From positions 1 through 8,592 of the forward strand of contig JAFGKB010000088.1 in the NCBI GenBank assembly GCA_016928755.1: a DNA stretch of 8,592 nucleotides, in the 5' to 3' direction. Positions 1-5,371 of the stretch are shown piece after piece. The notes beneath the pieces are model-generated. The model did no database searches, was not told where the DNA came from, and saw only the letters and a program-made list of their open reading frames with translations. Positions within the stretch are counted from its first letter, which is position 1. Each line of letters opens with the position of its first letter. Source of the DNA: Anaerolineae bacterium. GTDB taxonomy: Bacteria; Chloroflexota; Anaerolineae; B4-G1; SLSP01. The position numbers were made by a program, and so were the translations under genes.

Positions 1-189
1 ATCTCCATTCTAAACCTTATATGTTAACAAGGCTTTAAGAAATGGTTATGGTTCTATGTGCTCCAGTAAGACCGTAAAGTTTTCCTGTGCATATTCACAA
101 ACGGCAATGACGTAATCAAAGGGGGCTATGTAATACTTCGCTGACGTGCTGGCTGTACTACAGCGAGATGTCTACACCTGCGCCAGCAT
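1..189. other. gene-free left flank with RNA-like inverted repeats
   Basis: No reading frame of useful length crosses the left edge: all three minus frames meet stops within the first 26 bases and the plus frames stop within 36. The stretch holds paired segments instead. TCGCTG at 138-143 is complementary to CAGCGA at 161-166, and TGCTGGC at 147-153 is complementary to GCCAGCA at 182-188. The two pairings interleave, so they would form either an H-type pseudoknot or two alternative hairpins. The second pairing is followed by a T-rich run (189-198), so it could also end a transcript entering from the left. Nothing here matches a tRNA, tmRNA, SRP RNA or riboswitch that I recognise. Confidence 0.5.
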
Positions 190-217
190 TTGTCTTTTAG
201 TCGAACGCAGTTATAAT
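190..217 (+). promoter_or_regulatory. candidate sigma70-type promoter
   Basis: A perfect -10 box TATAAT (212-217) lies 16 bases after a TTGTCT -35 box (190-195, four of six consensus matches). Transcription would begin near 224 and run into the structured segment ahead of the MutS-like genes. It is the best-looking promoter between the left edge and the first gene, but the flank is AT-rich and the call is by motif only. Confidence 0.45.
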
Positions 218-223
218 TTTGTC

Positions 224-373
224 GTAGTCGTTTGGTTTTATAAGTAGACTAGATGTGACGCACCCAAACGGTTACATCTTAAGCGATGAGGCTCGCTGGG
301 CTTAGCCCGTTGTCGTAGAAGACTGATGGCCTCTACTCACGCTGTACTGCGTGGAGTAGAGGCCATTTTTTTT
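224..373 (+). ncRNA. candidate structured leader / attenuator RNA
   Basis: The presumed transcript from the 190-217 promoter contains a row of hairpins. Hairpin A has a 9-bp stem (251-259 with 271-279, one G-T pair, 11-nt loop). Hairpin B has AGCGA 282-286 with TCGCT 293-297 and loop TGAGGC. Hairpin C has GGGC 298-301 with GCCC 305-308 and a 3-nt loop. The strong terminator 326-373 follows. The loop of B carries GAGGC (288-292), complementary to GCCTC (329-333) in the 5' arm of the terminator. GTAGA (315-319) is complementary to TCTAC (332-336) in the same arm. Either pairing could act as an antiterminator. It may be a cis-acting leader controlling the MutS-like pair, or a free-standing small RNA of about 150 nt. 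It matches no riboswitch class I recognise. Confidence 0.4.
326..373 (+). terminator. strong intrinsic (Rho-independent) terminator
   Basis: A 13-bp perfect stem (326-338 with 354-366) continues with ACGC 339-342 pairing GCGT 349-352, interrupted only by an unpaired G at 353. The loop is six bases. A run of eight T residues (366-373) follows directly. Position is the odd part: the T run ends 17 bases before the first MutS-like start codon, and that gene's ribosome site occupies part of the gap. No promoter fits after the terminator, so the downstream genes seem to need read-through. Confidence 0.85.
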
Positions 374-390
374 AGAGAGGTATTTTTTGC

Positions 391-1926
391 ATGATTTTTC
401 ACAGCATTCTATTTGAGAGACCTGAACACAAACCGACGCCCGAAATCTCGGAAGCGCCGGACTTTTTCGTGGATTTGAATCTCGATCAAGTAATTGCCAC
501 GATTACCGCCGGCAAACAAGCATACCAGCTTGAACCATTCTTCTATACTCCTTTACACGATATTGATGCCATTTACTACCGGCAGGGTGTAGCGCGAGAC
601 CTCGAAAACACCACGCTGTTGGAGAACATCAAAACCTTTGCGCACAAAATGAGCCTGGTGCAGCGGTATCTCGGCCTGGTCGGGAAACTGACCTACAAAT
701 ATCACAAGGCCGGTTGGTTTGTGGAAGCCGTGGATATGTATTGCGAGGCAGTGACCGGCCTGGCACGAGATTTGAAGCAAGCTACATTAACCGCGCGTGG
801 CCTGTTGGCTTTTCGTGATTACATCACCGCTTATGTCAATGCTGATACTTTTATGACATTACTGGCTGAAACACAGCAACTTAAAGCTGCTTTGGGAACC
901 GTTACCTACTGCGTACTGATCAAAGGGCTGCGTGTCAAAGTACGCAAATATGAAAATGAAAGCGATTACAGCGCGGAAGTCGAGGCCACCTTCGAGAAAT
1001 TCAAACAGGGCGCGGTGAAAGATTACCGAGTCAAACTTGCAGTAGGGTCCGGCATGAGCTATGTCGAAGCGCAAATCCTGGATTGTGTCGCCAAATTGTA
1101 CCCCGACATCTTCGCCACACTTGAGACGTATTGCACACAGCACGACCCATTTCTTGACCCAACTATCCGCACTTTTGACCGGGAGATTGAATTCTATGTG
1201 ACCTATCTGGATTACATCGCCGACATCCAACGGGCGGGGCTAAATTTCTGTTACCCACAGATCAGCGCTGCTGACAAAAACATTTACAATATGGATGGTT
1301 TTGATATCGCTCTGGCCCATCAGTGTGTGACCGAACAAGAACCCACAATCTGCAATGACTTTTATTTACAAGACACAGAACGCATTATCGTCGTCTCTGG
1401 GCCAAATCAAGGCGGGAAAACGACCTTCGCGCGCGCCTTTGGACAACTGCATTACTTGGCCTGTCTGGGACTCCCCATTCCCGGTAGGGAAGCCCGCCTC
1501 TTCCTATACGACCAACTCTTCACGCATTTCGAAAAGGAAGAGGACATCCGCAATTTGCGAGGCAAGTTACAAGATGACCTGGTCAGAATTTACGCGATTC
1601 TCAATGCTGCCACGCCTAACAGTATCATCATCATGAACGAGATTTTCACCTCTACGACGCTCCACGACGCGAGCTTCCTCGGTAGGAAAATTATGGAGCG
1701 CATCATCCAATTGGATCTGTTATGCATGTGCGTGACATTCATTGATGAACTGGCAGATATGAGCGAAAAAACCGTCAGTATGGTCAGCACCATCGTGCCT
1801 GAAAATCCGGCTTTGCGGACCTACAAAATCATCCGCAAGCCGGCCGATGGGCTGGCTTACGCGATGTTCATTGCCGAGAAGCACCGCCTCACCTATACCC
1901 ATATTCAGGAGCGTATCCAAGTATGA
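391..1926 (+). CDS. MutS-like ATPase, first of tandem pair (511 aa)
   Basis: This is an ABC-type ATPase of the MutS superfamily, much shorter than true MutS (about 850 aa) and without its N-terminal mismatch-binding domain. The N-terminal half is a helical core/lever region, including YRQ at 63-65. The C-terminal half is the ATPase: Walker A GPNQGGKT at 337-344 and Walker B-like IIIMNEIF at about 412-419. The usual Walker B Asp is Asn416; Glu417 is kept. The Thr-His switch after Walker B is Thr449-Phe450, so the His is lost. Between the Walker motifs, LFTHF...EED...GKL (376-393) replaces the Ser-Thr signature loop of canonical MutS. No signal peptide or membrane segment is seen, so it should be cytoplasmic. 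AGAGAGG at 374-380, ten bases upstream, supports this start. The stop overlaps the next start. Classical mismatch recognition is unlikely; the true substrate is unknown. Confidence 0.9.
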   Translation: MIFHSILFERPEHKPTPEISEAPDFFVDLNLDQVIATITAGKQAYQLEPFFYTPLHDIDAIYYRQGVARDLENTTLLENIKTFAHKMSLVQRYLGLVGKLTYKYHKAGWFVEAVDMYCEAVTGLARDLKQATLTARGLLAFRDYITAYVNADTFMTLLAETQQLKAALGTVTYCVLIKGLRVKVRKYENESDYSAEVEATFEKFKQGAVKDYRVKLAVGSGMSYVEAQILDCVAKLYPDIFATLETYCTQHDPFLDPTIRTFDREIEFYVTYLDYIADIQRAGLNFCYPQISAADKNIYNMDGFDIALAHQCVTEQEPTICNDFYLQDTERIIVVSGPNQGGKTTFARAFGQLHYLACLGLPIPGREARLFLYDQLFTHFEKEEDIRNLRGKLQDDLVRIYAILNAATPNSIIIMNEIFTSTTLHDASFLGRKIMERIIQLDLLCMCVTFIDELADMSEKTVSMVSTIVPENPALRTYKIIRKPADGLAYAMFIAEKHRLTYTHIQERIQV

Positions 1927-3467
1927 AAGTCCATCTTATGTATCGAGACCGGGATTTTGACCTCCAGCAGCCGCTGCCTGTAAACGAAGCCGCGCTAACC
2001 CAAGACCTGGAATTAAATACCTTGTGCAACGCTATGGCACGTGCGGACGGATTTCTGTATGAGGTAGCCGCGATAGCTGTTCTATGCAGTTTGACCGATT
2101 CTGATGCTATCCGTTATCGCCAGGAGGTTCTCCAGGATTGCCTCAAAAACCCCACCGTGGTCAGGGATATTTATCAGATTCCCCTAGACGCCACGGCTAA
2201 CAAACGACACCATTGGATGGGTGTCTTGAGCCGCTACCACCCAAGCAGCATCCTGTACGGGGCCAATCAAATGCTACAGATGTTTATAACATTACTCAAA
2301 AAACTACGGGGCATCGCCGATGAACACGCCGGCAAGTTTTCGTCCGAGGGATTTCGCAGATTTTTCGCTATGCTTCAAAGTGAACTGGATGACACGTATT
2401 TCGCCGAGGTTGAAGCGCACTTACAGGCATTGGAATTCCACAACGGCGTTTTGCTCAGCGCAGAACTGGGGCAGGGGAACGAAAGCGGCCATTATGTCCT
2501 ACGTGAACTAACCCATGACAACTGGCAATGGGTGAAGCAGGTTTTCACCAAGAAATCGCCCGTCTATAGCTTCAGTATCCATCCGCGCGACGACCACAGC
2601 GCCAGGGCCTTGGGAGAACTGAAAGACCGGGGGATCAATCTAGTCGCTAACGCGCTGGCCCAATCCGCCGACCACATTGACAGTTTTTTCAAGGCATTGC
2701 AAACTGAATTGGCCTTTTACATCGGGGGTTTGAACTTATACGAACAACTCGACACTTTAGGAGAACCCATCACATTCCCTATACCTGCGCCGCCTACGGC
2801 GCGCCACCATACGTTTACGGGATTATACGATGTCTGCCTGGCTCTGACGATGCGACAAAAAGTTGTGGGCAACGATGTGAATGCCGAGGGCAAAGACCTG
2901 GTAATTATAACGGGGGCGAACCAGGGTGGTAAGTCCACGTTTTTACGCAGCATTGGCCTGGCCCAATTGATGATGCAATGTGGGATGTTCGTCGCAGCAG
3001 AAGCAGCCTTCCATGCCAATAGTTGTCGCGGACTCTTCACCCACTACAGACGCGAAGAGGATACAACTATGAAAAGCGGTAAACTGGATGAGGAACTCAG
3101 TCGCATGAGTACTATCATCGGGCAACTCACACCGGATTGCATGGTCTTGTTCAATGAATCGTTTGCAGCGACAAATGAGCGTGAGGGTGCCGAAATTGCG
3201 CGGCAAATCGTGAGGGCCTTGCTGGACAAGCACATCAAGGTCTTCTTTGTGACCCACTTGTACACACTCGCGCGGGACTTTTATGTAAAGGATATGGAAA
3301 ATGCCCTATTCCTACGCGCAGAGCGACAAGAGGACGGCAGCCGCACGTTCAAGCTAAACGAGGGCCAGCCATTGGAAACCAGCTTTGGCGAAGATTTATA
3401 CCAGCAGATATTCGAGAAAAATACCCAAATGTTCCCCGGCCACAACAGCCAGTTGGACCCAGTATAA
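1923..3467 (+). CDS. MutS-like ATPase, second of tandem pair (514 aa)
   Basis: It is a paralogue of the preceding gene with the same layout: helical core, then a C-terminal MutS-type ATPase. Shared features are YRQ.V..D at 65-71, the LFTHY..EED...GKL segment at 371-388, and Walker A GANQGGKS at 331-338. Walker B reads VLFNESF (408-414), again with Asn (411) for Asp and Glu412 kept. Unlike its partner it retains the Thr-His switch (444-445). Its ATG overlaps the upstream TGA as ATGA, and AGGAG at 1907-1911 is 11 bases ahead, which indicates translational coupling and matched amounts of the two proteins. I infer a heterodimer with one fuller and one degraded ATP site. The mismatch-binding domain and the Smr nuclease domain of MutS2 are both absent. 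A role in DNA or RNA structure binding is possible but unproven. Confidence 0.9.
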   Translation: MKVHLMYRDRDFDLQQPLPVNEAALTQDLELNTLCNAMARADGFLYEVAAIAVLCSLTDSDAIRYRQEVLQDCLKNPTVVRDIYQIPLDATANKRHHWMGVLSRYHPSSILYGANQMLQMFITLLKKLRGIADEHAGKFSSEGFRRFFAMLQSELDDTYFAEVEAHLQALEFHNGVLLSAELGQGNESGHYVLRELTHDNWQWVKQVFTKKSPVYSFSIHPRDDHSARALGELKDRGINLVANALAQSADHIDSFFKALQTELAFYIGGLNLYEQLDTLGEPITFPIPAPPTARHHTFTGLYDVCLALTMRQKVVGNDVNAEGKDLVIITGANQGGKSTFLRSIGLAQLMMQCGMFVAAEAAFHANSCRGLFTHYRREEDTTMKSGKLDEELSRMSTIIGQLTPDCMVLFNESFAATNEREGAEIARQIVRALLDKHIKVFFVTHLYTLARDFYVKDMENALFLRAERQEDGSRTFKLNEGQPLETSFGEDLYQQIFEKNTQMFPGHNSQLDPV

Positions 3468-3491
3468 CTGTGACCTAAGCGTACCCGGCCC

Positions 3492-3509
3492 CTACAGAGA
3501 TTCTTGTAG
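3492..3509. terminator. weak hairpin between convergent genes
   Basis: Only 52 bp separate the stop of the second MutS-like gene from the stop of the minus-strand LCP gene. The gap holds a small hairpin: CTACAGA (3492-3498), loop GAT, then TCT and GTAG with one bulged T (3505). It is followed on the plus strand by a broken T-rich stretch. It is too weak to call a strong terminator, but it is the only candidate for ending either transcript here. Confidence 0.25.
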
Positions 3510-3519
3510 TGTCTTACTC

Positions 3520-5064
3520 TTAAGGTTCCGGTGTAGGCGTTACAGTTACCTCCGGCAGAGTTGGCATGGGTGTGGGCTTCCAACGTGCGGTTACCGTCCC
3601 CACACATGGGTCATAATCCCAGCCCAGGGTCACCTGGAAATCCACCGGACTGCCCTCCACCGGTTCACTGATAATATCACCGGACTGGCGTTTGTAGATA
3701 CTCAGCAACTTATATAACGGCGAACCTTTACTGGTTGTCGTATAATCCACAATTTCCGTGCGTGGCGTCCCCTCGGTCGGTTCAATGCTGACCACTTCAA
3801 AACCCTCAAGCCGCAAACGCTCGGCAGCGACGATGCCCCAATCGGAGTTCCCGGTACCGTTGCGGATAGCTACCCGGTAAGCACGCTGTGAGGCGCGGCT
3901 GCTAACCGGGGGTTGCGCCGCTTCTTGCATAAAGCTGTAGAGGGTCTCATGGTTGGGGGCCAAGACGGCACCCCCATTAGGGGCCGTCATTGATCTCAAA
4001 AGCGAGTCGCCCCGGATAAAGCGGCTCTTGGCGTCCCGCATATCCAGGCGCAAGGCGACAGAGCCGAGATAGAGAAGTTCCGTCAAGCTCATGTCGGTCT
4101 CCACGGTATCCTGGTAAGCGGACCACAGTTCCGGGACCCGGGCGACCATATTTTGAGACATGGCCTGGGCATAGATAGCATAGAGCACCTTCTGCTGCCG
4201 GCGGTGCCGGTCAAAATCAGAGGTATTCCACCGAGAGCGAGAATACCACAGGGCATATTTGCCGTCCAGGTGGTGTACACCCGGCTCCAAGTCAATGTCC
4301 GTGGCCCCGGTCGCCGACTCCTCATCAGGGTAAGTATCGTGGAAAGGACACTCGACGACAATATCCACACCGCCAACGGCATCTACGATAGAGCGGTAGC
4401 CGTTAAAGTCCACCATTGCATAGTAATGGATAGGAATACCGAAGTTATATTCAACCGTTGCCTTGATCATACCCGGCCCACCGCCGGGGTAGCCGTTCTT
4501 GTGGCCCCGTAAATAGGCGGTGTTAATCTTATCCAGGCCCCAGGTAGGAATCCAGGCATAGTAATCACGGGGAATAGAAATCAAACTCACAGCCGGCATA
4601 TCGGGGAAGACAGAGGCAACCAACAGCACATCGGTGCGGGCGATATCCTCACCAGGACGGCGGTCGCTCCCTAAGAGCAAGATGTTAATCGTCCCTTTGG
4701 GCTGCCAGATGATGGGCATGGGAGTGGGCTGGGGCAGTAAAGAGGTGATAACGCCGGTTGTAGTTAACACCGGCGGCGGAGCCGGAAGATGGATCGGCCC
4801 AGGGGTCTCAGTCGGCGTAGCGGTAGGGGTTGGTGTGTTGGTAGGCGACGGGGTAGCCGTCGGGGTAGCGGTAGGCGACGGCGTCCACGTCGGCTGCGGT
4901 GTCGCGGTAAGCGTTGGTGCGGCGCTGATAACCGCCGGCGTCGAGGTAGCCGTTACCTCAACAACATCAGGCGCACCTATCCCCCAGGAGCGCATCCCGG
5001 AAATCAGAAGGACCACCAAGCCCAGAAATATCAAACCCTCAAAAATTCGCGCCCATTGCTTCAT
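3520..5064 (-). CDS. LytR-CpsA-Psr (LCP) family protein with LytR_C domain (514 aa)
   Basis: LCP enzymes transfer lipid-linked glycopolymers onto cell-wall peptidoglycan from outside the membrane. Order: one membrane segment at about 8-24 after a short basic N-terminus; a Pro/Thr-rich spacer at about 38-118; the LCP domain at about 125-303; a LytR_C domain at about 395-482; and a second short Pro/Thr tail (497-514). LCP hallmarks are present: LLGSDRR (129-136), ARTD (142-145), SIPRD (163-167), DKIN (178-181), the DAVGGVD stretch (228-234), YSRSR (274-278) and DRHRRQQ (285-291). These include the Arg and Asp residues that bind the pyrophosphate lipid and metal. The protein is predicted to be anchored in the membrane facing outwards. 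AGGGGGAG (5085-5078) lies upstream, a little far from the ATG. The exact polymer is unknown. The Pro/Thr spacer is in a style common in Chloroflexota. Confidence 0.93.
   Translation of the reverse strand: MKQWARIFEGLIFLGLVVLLISGMRSWGIGAPDVVEVTATSTPAVISAAPTLTATPQPTWTPSPTATPTATPSPTNTPTPTATPTETPGPIHLPAPPPVLTTTGVITSLLPQPTPMPIIWQPKGTINILLLGSDRRPGEDIARTDVLLVASVFPDMPAVSLISIPRDYYAWIPTWGLDKINTAYLRGHKNGYPGGGPGMIKATVEYNFGIPIHYYAMVDFNGYRSIVDAVGGVDIVVECPFHDTYPDEESATGATDIDLEPGVHHLDGKYALWYSRSRWNTSDFDRHRRQQKVLYAIYAQAMSQNMVARVPELWSAYQDTVETDMSLTELLYLGSVALRLDMRDAKSRFIRGDSLLRSMTAPNGGAVLAPNHETLYSFMQEAAQPPVSSRASQRAYRVAIRNGTGNSDWGIVAAERLRLEGFEVVSIEPTEGTPRTEIVDYTTTSKGSPLYKLLSIYKRQSGDIISEPVEGSPVDFQVTLGWDYDPCVGTVTARWKPTPMPTLPEVTVTPTPEP
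4795..4893 (-). repeat. imperfect coding repeats of the Pro/Thr spacer
   Basis: This part of the LCP gene encodes residues 58-90, almost entirely Pro, Thr, Ser and Ala in TPTATPT-like units. At DNA level GTAGGCGACGG recurs exactly 30 bases apart (4841-4851 and 4871-4881). GTCGGSGTAGCGGTAGG occurs at 4811-4827 and 4859-4875. Such tracts can change length by slippage, and the protein spacer probably holds the LCP domain away from the membrane. Confidence 0.7.
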
Positions 5065-5105
5065 AGTACAGAAAAATCTCCCCCTAGAATAATTACGTAA
5101 AATTT

Positions 5106-5133
5106 ATCATACCACGCACCTTAATAAAATCAA
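5106..5133 (-). promoter_or_regulatory. candidate promoter for the LCP gene
   Basis: On the minus strand a TTGATT -35 box (5133-5128) and a TATGAT -10 box (5111-5106) are 16 bases apart. Initiation would fall near 5099, giving a leader of about 35 bases that contains the LCP ribosome site. It lies back to back with the plus-strand promoter at 5152-5160. Confidence 0.55.
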
Positions 5134-5151
5134 CGCAAAACAGGTGAAATA

Positions 5152-5160
5152 TGCTATAAT
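5152..5160 (+). promoter_or_regulatory. extended -10 promoter for the small peptide / GH13 unit
   Basis: TGCTATAAT is a perfect extended -10 element. No good -35 is seen 17 bases upstream (AACGCA region, 5132-5137), which is usual for extended -10 promoters. That weak -35 area overlaps the -35 box of the divergent LCP promoter, so one bound regulator could affect both. Initiation is expected near 5167. Confidence 0.6.
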
Positions 5161-5193
5161 GAAAAGAGGGGTTTCTATGATCACACATTATAG
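5154..5193. repeat. perfect 8-bp inverted repeat over promoter and ribosome site
   Basis: CTATAATG (5154-5161) and CATTATAG (5186-5193) are exact inverse complements separated by 24 bases. The left arm contains the -10 box, and the right arm runs into the ribosome site of the small peptide gene. Arm centres are 32 bases apart, about three helical turns. It could be an operator for a dimeric regulator or chance in an AT-rich stretch. Confidence 0.4.
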
Positions 5194-5198
5194 GGAGG
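5192..5198 (+). promoter_or_regulatory. ribosome binding site deciding the small peptide start
   Basis: AGGGAGG lies five bases before the ATG at 5204. An in-frame ATG at 5177 also has a possible site (AGAGGGG, 5165-5171), but that site sits at the predicted transcription start, so the 5204 start is preferred. Confidence 0.65.
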
Positions 5199-5203
5199 AA
5201 ATA

Positions 5204-5317
5204 ATGAAAAAACGTGGTAGAAGTAAAGCAGCGCAAATTATGTTCCTGGTCCTGACAATTCTGGTCTTACTCAGTATGGTACTCAGTGTTTTTAGCTACA
5301 TTCTTCCAACGATGTAA
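5204..5317 (+). CDS. 37-aa single-pass membrane peptide, unrecognised
   Basis: The peptide begins MKKRGRSKAAQ, a strongly basic head, and continues with one hydrophobic segment from about residue 12 to 34 rich in Leu, Val, Ile and Met, ending in ILPTM. The basic head predicts an N-inside orientation with almost nothing outside the membrane. It could also resemble an uncleaved signal peptide, but no mature domain follows. It has its own extended -10 promoter and a strong ribosome site at ideal spacing, which argues that it is a real gene despite its size. It precedes the GH13 gene by 54 bases with no terminator between, so the two are probably one transcript. Function unknown; a regulator or small subunit of a membrane complex is possible. 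The alternative start at 5177 would add nine residues. Confidence 0.65.
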   Translation: MKKRGRSKAAQIMFLVLTILVLLSMVLSVFSYILPTM

Positions 5318-5371
5318 ACCATCACTACTTTAAAAAATTTAGCGACTCACCACAAAACAGGAGGAGTCAAT

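Noticed and set aside
1..60. Integron-type recombination site suggested by TGTTAACAAGG
   Set aside because: No matching inverse partner or conserved core sites; GTTAAC is simply a short palindrome.
251..308. Possible cyclic-di-GMP (GEMM) riboswitch, from the GACGCACCCAAACGG stretch
   Set aside because: The opening bases look similar, but the second conserved half and tetraloop/receptor layout are not there; the hairpins do not match the class.
283..330. Hammerhead-like core (CGATGAG and CTGATGG)
   Set aside because: The required CTGATGA and GAAA cores are not both present and the three-stem arrangement cannot be drawn.
859..1230. 123-codon minus-strand open frame
   Set aside because: It is antisense to the first MutS-like gene, whose frame is continuous and motif-bearing.
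4634..5092. 152-codon plus-strand open frame opposite the LCP gene
   Set aside because: It is the complement of the Pro/Thr codon repeats, giving a low-complexity Gly/Val protein; the minus-strand frame has full LCP and LytR_C motifs.
5186..5216. Second minus-strand promoter for the LCP gene using TATAAT at 5192-5187
   Set aside because: No acceptable -35 or extended -10 accompanies it; noted only as part of the inverted repeat.
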